Positions 17,389-25,889 of a stretch of DNA of 64,000 bases are shown here, piece by piece; the stretch's first letter is position 1, and each line of letters begins with the position of its first letter. Source of the stretch: a bacterium HR17. Lineage in GTDB: Bacteria; Armatimonadota; Fervidibacteria; Fervidibacterales; Fervidibacteraceae. The translations under genes and the position numbers were made by a program. The notes below the pieces were generated by a model. The model was not told the origin of the DNA. It saw nothing but the letters and a program-made list of their open reading frames with translations, and ran no database searches. The stretch spans positions 1-64,000 of the forward strand of contig BEHT01000010.1 in assembly GCA_002898575.1 (NCBI GenBank), read 5' to 3'.

Positions 17389-18690
17389 ATGACCGAACAA
17401 GAGATCATTACTGCTGCCGAATTTGATCTGGCGGAACTGGAGTCCCGCACGCTGCAAGAACTCCAAGAGATCGCCCGGTCGTTGGAAATTCCGGGGGCAT
17501 ACAAACTCAAGAAACAAGACCTTGTCCGCCGCATTCTGGAAACCTTCGCCGCTCGCAACGGTTATGCCTTACGCGAGGGCATCTTGGAGATCGTAGAGGA
17601 CAAGGAACTGAAGGGTTTCCTGCGGGTGAGCGGTTATGCCCCTTCACCAGAGGATGTCTATGTCAGCGCGACACAAATTCGGCGGTTCGGGCTGCGCAAC
17701 GGCGATGTCGTTATGGGCTATGTCCGCCCCCCTAAGGAAGGGGAACGGTTCTACAGCCTGCTGCGCATTATCGCGGTCAACGGCGAAAACCCTGAAAAAG
17801 CCCGCACCCGCTCGGATTTTGAGAAACTGACCCCGGTTTTCCCCTTTGAGCGGCTGCGCATGGAGCGTGTCGGCGAAAACTCGGCAGAAAACATCACAGC
17901 CCGTATGGTTGACCTTGTCGCGCCTATCGGCAAAGGGCAACGCGGGTTAATCGTGTCTCCCCCTAAAGCGGGTAAGACGACCTTGTTGAAAACCATCGCC
18001 CGCAGCATTGAGCGCAATCATCCTGAATGCTCGGTCATCGTCCTGCTCATTGATGAGCGCCCCGAGGAGGTCACCGACTTTCAGGAGGCTGTCAACTCCG
18101 AAGTCGCTGCAGCGACTTTTGACCAACCCCCAGAGTATCAGATTCAAGTGGCACGGATGGTCTTGGAAAAGGCGAAACGGTTGGTAGAGATGGGTAAAGA
18201 TGTCGTCATCCTACTGGACAGTTTGACCCGTTTGACCCGCCAGTCCAACTTGGTCGTTGAGCCTTCAGGGCGAACGCTGACGGGAGGATTGGACCCAGCG
18301 GCTTTGCGCTTCCCCAAACGGTTCTTCGGCGCCGCCCGTAAATTGCGAGAGGGAGGCTCGTTGACCATCATCGCCACCGCCCTGATTGACACCGGCTCCC
18401 GCATGGACGACCACATCTACGAAGAGTTCAAAGGCACGGGCAACATGGAAATCCACCTTGACCGGCGGCTACAGGAACGCCGTATCTTCCCTGCCATTGA
18501 CATTCAACGCTCCGGCACCCGCCGTGAGGAGTTGCTCTACACAGACCAAGAGCGTGAGGCGATTTACCGGCTGCGCCGCGCGTTATCGCAAGTGGACCCC
18601 CTGACTGCGACGGAACGGTTAATTGACCAATTGCGGAAGACCCGCACCAACGAGGAGTTCTTCCGCATCATCATGCAACAGTGGCGATAA
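17389..18690 (+). CDS. rho: Transcription termination factor Rho
   Basis: A 433-residue hexameric RNA helicase. The N-terminal helical SAP-like domain spans about 15-55. A cold-shock RNA-binding domain (about 57-130; GFLRVSGYAPSPEDVYVS) follows. The ATPase has a P-loop near 191-199 (SPPKAGKTTLLK), Walker B VVILLDSLTRL, the Q-loop and R-loop, and the C-terminal EFKGTGNMEIHLDR. There is no long insertion between the N-terminal helices and the cold-shock domain, unlike many high-GC Gram-positives. AAAGGAGG lies about 10 nt before the ATG. Confidence 0.97.
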   Translation: MTEQEIITAAEFDLAELESRTLQELQEIARSLEIPGAYKLKKQDLVRRILETFAARNGYALREGILEIVEDKELKGFLRVSGYAPSPEDVYVSATQIRRFGLRNGDVVMGYVRPPKEGERFYSLLRIIAVNGENPEKARTRSDFEKLTPVFPFERLRMERVGENSAENITARMVDLVAPIGKGQRGLIVSPPKAGKTTLLKTIARSIERNHPECSVIVLLIDERPEEVTDFQEAVNSEVAAATFDQPPEYQIQVARMVLEKAKRLVEMGKDVVILLDSLTRLTRQSNLVVEPSGRTLTGGLDPAALRFPKRFFGAARKLREGGSLTIIATALIDTGSRMDDHIYEEFKGTGNMEIHLDRRLQERRIFPAIDIQRSGTRREELLYTDQEREAIYRLRRALSQVDPLTATERLIDQLRKTRTNEEFFRIIMQQWR

Positions 18691-18718
18691 CCTTCGGGGC
18701 AAAGGGGTGAACGGCGCC

Positions 18719-19063
18719 ATGGAAAGTTGCGTCTTCTGCCGTATCATCGCGCGCGAAGTACCTAGCGACATCGTCTACGAAGACGCCGATGTGGTCGCTT
18801 TTCGGGACATCAACCCGCAAGCGCCTGTGCATCTTTTGATCGTGCCCCGCAAGCATATCCCGACCTTGAACGAGGCGACAGCAGAAGACCAAGCCGTGTT
18901 AGGTCAACTTTTGCTGGTCGCGCAGGGGTTAGCCCAACGGTTTCAAGTGGCAAACGAGGGTTACCGTTTGGTCTTGAATGTCAACCGCGGAGCGGGACAA
19001 TCCGTTTTCCACATCCATTTACACTTGTTAGGTGGTCGCCCCTTCCATTGGCCGCCCGGTTAG
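18719..19063 (+). CDS. hinT: HIT family nucleotide-binding protein (HinT-like)
   Basis: A 114-residue purine nucleotide phosphoramidase-like protein. The N terminus has the zinc-type SCVFCRIIAREVP with two Cys, and the C terminus has the triad HIHLHLLGG. The length is typical of HinT. AGGGGTG precedes ATG 18719, 28 bp after rho, so it may be in the same transcript. Confidence 0.94.
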   Translation: MESCVFCRIIAREVPSDIVYEDADVVAFRDINPQAPVHLLIVPRKHIPTLNEATAEDQAVLGQLLLVAQGLAQRFQVANEGYRLVLNVNRGAGQSVFHIHLHLLGGRPFHWPPG

Positions 19064-19118
19064 CCTCAACTTTTTGTCAATCGCCCTCTCTGAATTTGTT
19101 CGGGGAGGTCAAGCCAAT

Positions 19119-19742
19119 TCAGCCCTTGATTTTTTGAAAAGCTTGACGGGGCAGGCGCTTTTTAAAGTTGCGCACCAACCGGCGAATTTCGCCGATGGGG
19201 ACCGGCTTGATGAGTAGCGAAATCGCCCCATGCTTCATAGCCTCCCCCACCAGTTCACTGTCTGGGTAACCTGTCATGAGGACGACATGGGCTTCGGGGT
19301 CTATCTTGCGAATTTGGGCGAAGGTTTTCGCACCGTCCATGTCCGGTAACACCAAGTCCAAAAAAATCAGGTCGTAATCGCGCTCCTTAATGCGCTTGAC
19401 GGCGTCTTCGCCCCGTTGGACGACATCCACAGTGCACCGTTCGTGCTGCAAGGCGCGCTTGAAAAGGCGTCCGATGGCAGGGTCGTCGTCAACCACAAGC
19501 ACTAATTTACGACTCCCGCCCGTGTAGTTTTCCAACCACTCGTCCAGTTCCTTTTTGTTTACACGCCATCGTCCCCCGACTTTGCGTGCGGGCAATACGC
19601 CCGATTGCAACATTCGGTAAACTGTCATCATGTGCAGGTTCAGATAACGGGCGACATCCTCCACATCCATCATGCGCTCACCCTCTTCGGCGTTGTTCAT
19701 CTCTATCAGGGGCAAATCCCAACGCCGTTGGCGTGTTGCCAT
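19119..19742 (-). CDS. Excisionase-type HTH / response-regulator receiver fusion
   Basis: 207 residues. Residues ~25-70 form a helix-turn-helix of the excisionase/MerR-like (HTH_17) type: VEDVARYLNLHMMTVYRMLQ, then PARKVGGRWRVNKKELDEWL. Residues ~79-200 are a REC domain with Asp85-87, phospho-acceptor Asp129 (FLDLVLPD), Thr157 (MTGYPD) and Lys179 (IKPVP). DNA-binding first and receiver last is the reverse of ordinary response regulators. AAGGAGTGG supports the ATG at 19742. No histidine kinase is near, so it is an orphan. It probably switches DNA binding on phosphorylation. Confidence 0.9.
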   Translation of the reverse strand: MATRQRRWDLPLIEMNNAEEGERMMDVEDVARYLNLHMMTVYRMLQSGVLPARKVGGRWRVNKKELDEWLENYTGGSRKLVLVVDDDPAIGRLFKRALQHERCTVDVVQRGEDAVKRIKERDYDLIFLDLVLPDMDGAKTFAQIRKIDPEAHVVLMTGYPDSELVGEAMKHGAISLLIKPVPIGEIRRLVRNFKKRLPRQAFQKIKG

Positions 19743-19779
19743 CGGTTTACCACTCCTTCTGCAAAGATTTGCGGCAAAA

Positions 19780-19810
19780 ATTCTAACACCAATCGGTCTT
19801 GACCGGACAA
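19780..19810 (-). promoter_or_regulatory. Possible promoter for the HTH-REC gene
   Basis: On the minus strand, TTGTCC (19810-19805) and TAGAAT (19785-19780) are separated by 19 nt, upstream of the HTH-REC start. The spacing is long and the -35 is weak, so this is a candidate only. Confidence 0.3.
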
Positions 19811-19878
19811 TATTTCGCCATCATTCCATCATGCTTAAGTCGGGTGCGCTATCCTTTTGCTTGTGGAGGTGGATGACG

Positions 19879-20511
19879 ATGCGCATCGGCGTCTTGGGTG
19901 GCACGGGACGCATGGGGCGCGGTCTCGCTAAAGCGTGGGCGAAAGCGGGGCACGAAATCATCCTTGGCAGCCGCGACCCCGACCGTGCCCGGCGAATCGC
20001 TGCCACCATCGCCCAAGAAACAAGTGGTCAAGTGCGTGGCGCCGATTTGGAAACCGCAGCACGCGACGGTGAAGTCGTCGTCTTATCGCTCCCGTATAGA
20101 GCGTGCGCTGATTGGCTGCAACGGTTGCGCGATGCGTTGCGGGGCAAGATCATCGTGGACATCACTAACCCCTTCGCCGCCGTCCCTGCAGGGCAAACCT
20201 CGGGTGTGGAGGAGAACGCCAAAGCCTTAGGCGTTCCCGCCCGCTGGGTCGCCGCCTTTAAGACCAACTTCTGGACGACCCTTGACCAACCCCTCAACAA
20301 AGACGGTATCGTCCGCGACTGCTTTTACTGCGGGGACGACCGCGACGCCAAAAAGGTCGTCGCCGAACTGATCGCGCAAGTCGGCTACCGCCCCGTTGAC
20401 TGTGGCGATTTGACCGCCGCTCGCACACTGGACTTAATGGTGCCGCTCATGATTGACCTTGACCGCCGCTTCGGGGGCAACGCGCAATGCTCGTGGAAGT
20501 TGCTGGATTGA
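19879..20511 (+). CDS. NADP/F420-type oxidoreductase (NpdG-like, Rossmann)
   Basis: 210 residues with a coenzyme-binding loop VLGGTGRMGRGLAKAWAKAG directly at the N terminus, and NADP-preferring GSRDPDRARR after strand 2. The order VVVLSLPYRA, IVDITNPFA, AFKTNFW and CGDDRDAKKVV matches NADPH-dependent F420 reductase-like proteins, which also include F420-independent relatives. GGAGGTG gives correct spacing to ATG 19879 and not to ATG 19873. It overlaps the next gene by 25 bp. F420 biosynthesis genes are not in the window. Confidence 0.85.
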   Translation: MRIGVLGGTGRMGRGLAKAWAKAGHEIILGSRDPDRARRIAATIAQETSGQVRGADLETAARDGEVVVLSLPYRACADWLQRLRDALRGKIIVDITNPFAAVPAGQTSGVEENAKALGVPARWVAAFKTNFWTTLDQPLNKDGIVRDCFYCGDDRDAKKVVAELIAQVGYRPVDCGDLTAARTLDLMVPLMIDLDRRFGGNAQCSWKLLD

Positions 20512-21968
20512 CCCGCATCGGCGCGACTGCAGCCCTCATCACTTTTTTCCTTTGCCCTTCTGCCGCTCAATTTGCGTTGACCGAGGCGATAGCACGACTC
20601 GTTCAGGGTGAAAAAAGCGCCGACGCCATCGCTGTATTGCAAACGGCGGTCCAGCGCTCCCCAAACGCCGCGCGGTGGTGGGCATGGCTCGGTTACGCCT
20701 ATTGCCTGCAAGGTGATTTCGCTGCCGCCCAGCGCGCTTACGCCCAAGCGACGGAGGCACCGGTAGGTTTAGCGTGGTTGCCCCCGCAATTTCCTGTCGC
20801 ATGGTTGGCGCAATGGCGGGCGTTGCAACCTGTCGCGTGGGGCGGGACAACCTTTTGGTGTTCGTTGCCGACTTTGACTGAACCGTTGTCCTTCACCCCC
20901 CCTGAACACGCCGCTCCCTTCCCTTGGCTTATCACCGTCTACGCCGCTGGCGAAGGGGACGGCGGTCCCGTCGCCCGTCAATGGGTGCGTTGGCTCATGC
21001 CGACCGAACATTTGCCCGACCATTTGCACGGTGCGCCCGTCGTGTTCACGGCGGCGTTACACGCTTTCGCCTCGCAGTTTCAAACACCCGTCTCATTGCC
21101 CGTCTGTGTGTGGCTATTTCCTCACGGCGACGGCAGCGCCAAGACGATAACGGGCAACACGCTGTTTTACGGAACGCTCCCGAACGACCGCTGGGGTTGG
21201 TGGCTCAAAATGGCGCACGAAGCAGGGCATCATGCCATCCCCGCTTTCGGTGCCTTTGACGGCTTGCACGAACCTTATGCAGGCGGATTTTTGGGCGAAC
21301 GGTTGTTTGCCCTTTGGCTGTGGGACGGGCAGCAAACGCAACCGCTGCCTGACGACATCGCGCAAGGTATCACCGTTTACTTGCGGTCAACGGTGGTGCC
21401 CGAAATCGTGGCGGGGCAACAATGGCTGTTGCGCAACGATGACGAGGCGCCGCGCATGCCGACCTTCTTGGGTGTTTGCCTTTACTTGGAGCGGTTGGTG
21501 GGGAGCGCTTTTTTGAGCGCTGCGATGAAGCGGGCAAAGGGTGAAAGTTGGCAGGCGTTCGTCAACGGTGTGCAAACCGCCATCGGCGACAGTGTGCGGG
21601 ACGGCTTGACTTTGCGCTTTGCGCTGCCCGATGCCAACACGGCGCCGACGCGTTTTGCCCTTGACCATTTGCGGGATGCCCCAGAACGCCCGACGACCCA
21701 AGTCGCGTGGCATTTGCCCGTCGGCACTTTTCTGGGGCACCTGGAATTGGACGGCGGCGGCGAATTGGTGATGCGATGGGGCGACCGCACAATCGGGCGA
21801 TGGCAATTGGGCATAGCACAGCGCTATCGTCTGCCCCTTCGTTTCAGTGTGGCGGAAACAGGTTGGCAACGGTTGCGCTTTTGGTGGCTCAAAGGCGGCG
21901 GGCGCATCGTCGCGTTGACCGTCCGCCAAGCCGACGAACGCCGACGCAACGCAGGTGAACGCCCGTGA
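20487..21968 (+). CDS. Exported TPR / HExxH metallopeptidase-like protein
   Basis: 493 residues. An N-terminal signal-like segment (IGATAALITFFLCPSAAQ) precedes one or two tetratricopeptide repeats (~45-90; ARWWAWLGYAYCLQGDFAAA). A gluzincin-type zinc motif MAHEAGHH lies at about residue 250, with a downstream Glu in GGFLGERLF as possible third ligand. The C-terminal ~110 residues look like a beta-sandwich. The likely role is an exported peptidase; the substrate is unknown. It is translationally linked to the genes on both sides. Confidence 0.75.
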   Translation: MLVEVAGLTRIGATAALITFFLCPSAAQFALTEAIARLVQGEKSADAIAVLQTAVQRSPNAARWWAWLGYAYCLQGDFAAAQRAYAQATEAPVGLAWLPPQFPVAWLAQWRALQPVAWGGTTFWCSLPTLTEPLSFTPPEHAAPFPWLITVYAAGEGDGGPVARQWVRWLMPTEHLPDHLHGAPVVFTAALHAFASQFQTPVSLPVCVWLFPHGDGSAKTITGNTLFYGTLPNDRWGWWLKMAHEAGHHAIPAFGAFDGLHEPYAGGFLGERLFALWLWDGQQTQPLPDDIAQGITVYLRSTVVPEIVAGQQWLLRNDDEAPRMPTFLGVCLYLERLVGSAFLSAAMKRAKGESWQAFVNGVQTAIGDSVRDGLTLRFALPDANTAPTRFALDHLRDAPERPTTQVAWHLPVGTFLGHLELDGGGELVMRWGDRTIGRWQLGIAQRYRLPLRFSVAETGWQRLRFWWLKGGGRIVALTVRQADERRRNAGERP

Positions 21969-22234
21969 TGTCTGAACGGCGCAAGAAAAACATCCTACGG
22001 CAACTGCAAGCAATGGAGCAAAAACTTCGCCACTTGCAACGGTTACTGGAAAGCGGCGAGTTGGGCGAGCAGCTGCAAACGCTGGCGGATATCGGCGACC
22101 ATTGGCACTTCGTGCGCACGCAATTTGTGCTGGAGTTGTTGGAACGCAGTTTGCTGCGGGCGACCCGCACTGAAGAGATCAGCGACATCGCCGACGAAGT
22201 GTTGTATTGGCTCCAACGCCTGCGCCTCTCGTAG
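21968..22234 (+). CDS. Small helical protein, CsoR/FrmR-like in shape
   Basis: An 88-residue all-helical protein starting at an ATG that overlaps the previous TGA (TGATG), so it is translationally coupled. The helix pattern (ILRQLQAMEQKLRHLQRLLE, then FVRTQFVLELLERSLL) recalls DUF156 metal-sensing repressors. The Cys-His-Cys ligand set is missing: there is no Cys at all. It may therefore be an unrelated coiled-coil helper for the HExxH protein. The assignment is weak. Confidence 0.65.
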   Translation: MSERRKKNILRQLQAMEQKLRHLQRLLESGELGEQLQTLADIGDHWHFVRTQFVLELLERSLLRATRTEEISDIADEVLYWLQRLRLS

Positions 22235-22244
22235 AGCCCATGGG

Positions 22245-23777
22245 TTAATGAGCCCGGTTAGCGGATTTGATCAGCAACACCCAATCTCGCACATCGGGAG
22301 GCGTTAACTCCGCTAACGGTCCGCTGACGGTTTGTTGTAGCGCGTGCCATTTGCCCGTGCGGGGGTTAAACCAACGGGCGACAAATTGGCGGACAGGTAA
22401 AGTGACGCGCACCGCTTGACCGTCGGGCACAAACACCGCGTAAAGGGCGCCGACTTCTGCCAAGCACACTTTTGTGCTTGTCAGTTCGGGATGAGGCGTC
22501 ATGCGCCAAAAGGGCAACGCCCGAAAAAACCGCGCCAGATGCGTCAAAGCGGGGTACAACAACCCTTGCGGTGACATCGCTGTGCCCAACTCGCTGAAAG
22601 TGGTACCGACATCCCCGAGGCGCTGCCACCGACGGGGCGGCACCACCTCATCGGCATAGTTAATTTGCCCGCCACTGAGGGCGATGACCCATGCGGCTTT
22701 GCGCAAGTTGTCCACATCCAACCCCGCTTCCCGCTGGTAAAAGTTGCCTTCCCAAAGGCACTCGTGCGCCAAAATGGGCTTAGGGATACGCCCGAACAAC
22801 TCCGCCAGCCACACATACTTGCCGAAGTTGTGGTCGTTCAGTTTGTCCTGAACCGTGTGGTAACCGAACCACGCGGCTTTTTGCACTGCCTCGGCGTTAG
22901 CGCGTAAACTGTGGACGCTGATGAGAAAACGCCCATGTGTCAACTGATGTAAGCGGTCACCGATGCGCAAAATTTCGTCGAGACTGTAGCCCTCTTCCCA
23001 TTCGCTTGTCGGTTGAAAAGTGGCGTTCCAAAAGCCTTGCCATCGGGCGACCCAATAGCGCAACAGCAAATCCAACGCGTCGGCGGGCGCTTTGGGCAAA
23101 CCGTTAGTGCCCCCGACGATGCTGAAGGGGATGACGACCATTTGCCGTTGCGCCGCCAACTGTAAGGCGCGGTCTAACCCGCGCCACACGGTTAAATTGA
23201 ACCGCTCAAAATCAGGGCGCCCATCCGCTTTTTGCGCCCACGCTGTTCGTTCGGGAAACAGGTGCGGACCGACGATGGCGTTAAAACCCTGCGCCTGCAG
23301 AAAATCCAGCGTTTTTGCCAGCGTCGGTTCAGCCAGCGCATCCAAGTTCCACAGGTGAAAAGCCAGCAAATAGACGGGCGTGCCATCCGCAAAGGTGAAC
23401 CACAGCGGATTTTGCGGGTTCACCCGCAACGGTCCGTGCAGGCGGGACGGTGTGCAAACAAAGTTACCGCTGGCGGACATGTTTTCATCAGGCGGTTCAG
23501 CGCGAATGATCCAGCGCCATCTGCCCACTTCGTCCGGCATAAATCGCACCCGCCACACATTGTCGCCATCGTAAAACCCGCCCACTGTGAAGCGGTTGCC
23601 CGACGGCGCAAAGAAAGTCGCTGTGACGGTCACTTCCGTAAACGGGTTGAGGTAATGACGCCGGCTTTTTAACACCGCTTCCCACATGCCCCAGCGAGGC
23701 ACCGAATGGGGTGCTTGCACTTGGGCTTGTGCTGCTGTCACCGTCAACAACAGCAGGCAAATTAATCCCATCGTCAT
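22245..23777 (-). CDS. Secreted DUF5060/DUF4038 glycoside hydrolase-like protein
   Basis: 510 residues. The signal peptide (LICLLLLTVTAAQA) is followed by an Ig-like DUF5060 domain (~25-115; PRWGMWEAVLKS, GFYDGDNVWRVRFMPDEVGRW). A TIM-barrel DUF4038 apiosidase-like domain comes next (~125-400; PLWFTFADGTPVYLLAFHLWN, ILAHECLWEGN with a candidate acid Glu). The C-terminal beta domain (~415-505) resembles the collagen-binding-like domain usual in this family. It probably acts on plant-type polysaccharides outside the cytoplasm. Start codons GTG/ATG/ATG cluster at 23780-23771 with a weak ribosome site. Confidence 0.85.
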   Translation of the reverse strand: MTMGLICLLLLTVTAAQAQVQAPHSVPRWGMWEAVLKSRRHYLNPFTEVTVTATFFAPSGNRFTVGGFYDGDNVWRVRFMPDEVGRWRWIIRAEPPDENMSASGNFVCTPSRLHGPLRVNPQNPLWFTFADGTPVYLLAFHLWNLDALAEPTLAKTLDFLQAQGFNAIVGPHLFPERTAWAQKADGRPDFERFNLTVWRGLDRALQLAAQRQMVVIPFSIVGGTNGLPKAPADALDLLLRYWVARWQGFWNATFQPTSEWEEGYSLDEILRIGDRLHQLTHGRFLISVHSLRANAEAVQKAAWFGYHTVQDKLNDHNFGKYVWLAELFGRIPKPILAHECLWEGNFYQREAGLDVDNLRKAAWVIALSGGQINYADEVVPPRRWQRLGDVGTTFSELGTAMSPQGLLYPALTHLARFFRALPFWRMTPHPELTSTKVCLAEVGALYAVFVPDGQAVRVTLPVRQFVARWFNPRTGKWHALQQTVSGPLAELTPPDVRDWVLLIKSANRAH

Positions 23778-23993
23778 CACCCGCTCGCGAAAGGGTAAAC
23801 GGACTTCCCAATTGTGTCGCCCAACGCGATGTCAGGGCGCATGTTATTGCGCTTTTGAAGGCAGGCTATTGCCCACCACTCAACTGTAAGGACGCAGCCT
23901 GTCCCACTTTACCGTGACGCACCTACTACAGCATGCGTAGCAGCGCCTGTCACAGTGTAAGGTATCCATCGCTGGCAAAAGGAGGGACGGACA

Positions 23994-24917
23994 GTGCGTC
24001 AGTGTCTCGGATGGCTGCTGTTGGTTGTTACGCTGATGCTAAGCGTTGCGCCGACGGCGGCGCGCAAACTCCGCGTCGTGGCGACGACCAACGATTTGAA
24101 ATGGGCGGCGGAACAAATCGGCGGTGACCGTGTGGAAGTGGTGGCGTTGATGCACCCGCTGCAAAACCCCCACACGGTTCAGCCCCGCCCGTCTTTCATC
24201 GTCCACCTCAACCGCGCCGACTTGTTAGTGCGCATCGGCTTGGACTACGAGGAAGCATGGTTGCCTCCGCTCATTGACGAAGCCCGTAACCCGAGGGTGC
24301 GCCGGGGTGGCGTCGGCTATGTAGATGCTTCCGTCGGCGTTCCGTTGCTGGAAGTGCCCCAAAGTCGGGTCACCCGCGAACAAGGGGAAGTCCACATCTT
24401 CGGTAACCCGCACTATTGGCTGGACCCCGAAAACATGAAAATCATCGCCCGCAACATTGCCGAAGGCTTGCAGCGTCTTGACCCTAACGGGGCGGCGATT
24501 TACGAACGCAATTTGAAGCGGTTGGAACGGGCGATGGATGAGTTGCTGGACGAGACGCAAAAGTTGGCGGCGCCGCTGCGGGGTGAGAAGTTCGTCGCTT
24601 ACCACACGACTTGGAGTTACCTCGCCAACCGCTACGGTTTTCGCATCATCGGCTACCTTGAACCCAAGCCGGGCATTCCGCCATCTGCGTCGCATCTTGC
24701 CGATTTGATTGTCCGCATGCGACAGGAAAGGGTCAAGGTCATCCTTAAAGAACCGTTCTATGAGAACCGCATCCCCAACATGGTCGCGCAACGGACGGGA
24801 GCGAAGGTCGTGGAAGTGTGCCCCACCATCGGCGGCGAACCCGAAACCGAAACTTACCCCAAATTGCTGCGGCGCATTTTGACCAAGTTGGTCGGTGCCA
24901 TTCAAACCGTGAAGTGA
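23994..24917 (+). CDS. znuA: Metal ABC transporter substrate-binding protein (ZnuA-like)
   Basis: A 307-residue cluster A-I binding protein for Zn2+/Mn2+. It has an N-terminal signal peptide (LLLVVTLMLSVAPTAA). Candidate ligands are His in NPHTVQPRPS, His in GNPHYWLDPEN and His in FVAYHTTWSYLANRYG; the Asp/Glu comes later in the C lobe. No His-rich loop is present, so Zn versus Mn is open. The start is GTG with AAAGGAGGG 7 nt upstream. The gene is followed by the ATPase and permease. Confidence 0.9.
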   Translation: MRQCLGWLLLVVTLMLSVAPTAARKLRVVATTNDLKWAAEQIGGDRVEVVALMHPLQNPHTVQPRPSFIVHLNRADLLVRIGLDYEEAWLPPLIDEARNPRVRRGGVGYVDASVGVPLLEVPQSRVTREQGEVHIFGNPHYWLDPENMKIIARNIAEGLQRLDPNGAAIYERNLKRLERAMDELLDETQKLAAPLRGEKFVAYHTTWSYLANRYGFRIIGYLEPKPGIPPSASHLADLIVRMRQERVKVILKEPFYENRIPNMVAQRTGAKVVEVCPTIGGEPETETYPKLLRRILTKLVGAIQTVK

Positions 24918-24963
24918 AGCGGGGTGCGCTGTGTCCTAACGAACGGGCGCAAAATTGATGCCG

Positions 24964-24987
24964 GACGCTTTCGCTGCAAAAAGCGTC
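24964..24987 (+). terminator. Hairpin after znuA
   Basis: An 8-bp stem GACGCTTT/AAAGCGTC with an 8-nt loop lies 46 nt after the znuA stop. No U-tract follows, so it may be a weak terminator or processing site that lowers expression of the ATPase and permease relative to the binding protein. Confidence 0.4.
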
Positions 24988-25038
24988 GGCTAAAGGCGCC
25001 TACAATTTGCGCCGTTTCGGCGACGGAGGCATTTTGCG

Positions 25039-25167
25039 ATGGCGGAGTTGGCGCAGCGGCTTAAGCGCATCCCGATGAGCCGCAAAGAGTTTGAGAAGGG
25101 GTGTCTGACCCATAACGGAAAGGAGCAACGACGATGGGCAAGGCGTTGGTCAGCCTGCAATCGGTGA
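25039..25167 (+). CDS. Small basic ORF (42 aa) between znuA and znuC, candidate
   Basis: A frame beginning MAELAQRLKRIPMSRKEFEK has GGAGG at 25024-25028, 10 nt before its ATG, and a TACAAT box at 25000-25005. It overlaps the first 34 bp of znuC in another frame. The start region looks real, but the tail coincides with znuC. It may be a leader peptide whose translation leads into znuC. No known family. Confidence 0.35.
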   Translation: MAELAQRLKRIPMSRKEFEKGCLTHNGKEQRRWARRWSACNR

Positions 25168-25889
25168 CGCTGGGTTACGGGCGCAAAGTCGTGTTGCGGG
25201 AAGTGACGATGCGATTGGGACAAGGTGAGTTTTGGGGGTTCGTCGGTCCAAACGGGTCGGGCAAGACGACGCTGGTGCGGGCGCTGCTAAGGTTGCTCCG
25301 ACCGCAAAGTGGGCAAATCGTTTGGCATCAACCGGTGCGCATCGGCTATGTTCCTCAACGGGAAGCGTTAGACGATTTGTTGCCGTTGACTGCGTTGGAC
25401 ATCGTGCTGATGGGGCGCATCCGTAAAGGTGGTTTCCTGCATCGTTTTACCGTCACTGACCGCCAAAAAGCCCTGCAAGTGATGGAACAAGTCGGCATCG
25501 CTGCGTTAGCCCCACTGCCTTACCGCGACCTTTCCGGTGGCCAAAAGCAGCGGGTGCTGATTGCCCGTGCTTTAGCGACCGAACCTGATGTCTTGCTCTT
25601 GGACGAACCGACTAACGGGCTGGACCTACCGACAGAACACGCCATCATGGCGCTGTTGCGCCGCATCCACGCGGAACGAGGTGTCACGGTCGTGTTAGTG
25701 ACGCACCTACTGAGTTTAGCGGCGAACGCAGCGACCCATTTGGCGTTGTTCCGCGAGGGGCAGGTCATCGCAGGTCCTGCCCCTGAACTGCTCACCGAGC
25801 GGCGGCTGAGCGCCACCTACCAAGCGCCCATCGTCGTCCACGAGGTCAACGGTTACCGCATCGTGTTGATGGGGGCGGGACAACAGTGA
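25134..25889 (+). CDS. znuC: Metal ABC transporter ATP-binding protein (ZnuC-like)
   Basis: 251 residues with Walker A GPNGSGKTTL, a Q-loop (VPQREALDDLLPLT), signature LSGGQKQR, Walker B VLLLDEPTNGLDLP and the switch His in LVTHLL. It energises the adjacent permease. GGAAAGGAG lies 7 nt before the ATG. Its stop overlaps the start of the permease gene (TGATG). Confidence 0.95.
   Translation: MGKALVSLQSVTLGYGRKVVLREVTMRLGQGEFWGFVGPNGSGKTTLVRALLRLLRPQSGQIVWHQPVRIGYVPQREALDDLLPLTALDIVLMGRIRKGGFLHRFTVTDRQKALQVMEQVGIAALAPLPYRDLSGGQKQRVLIARALATEPDVLLLDEPTNGLDLPTEHAIMALLRRIHAERGVTVVLVTHLLSLAANAATHLALFREGQVIAGPAPELLTERRLSATYQAPIVVHEVNGYRIVLMGAGQQ

Noticed and set aside
21968-22234. Calling the small protein a CsoR/FrmR repressor
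   Set aside because: It contains no Cys, so the defining metal or formaldehyde ligands are absent.
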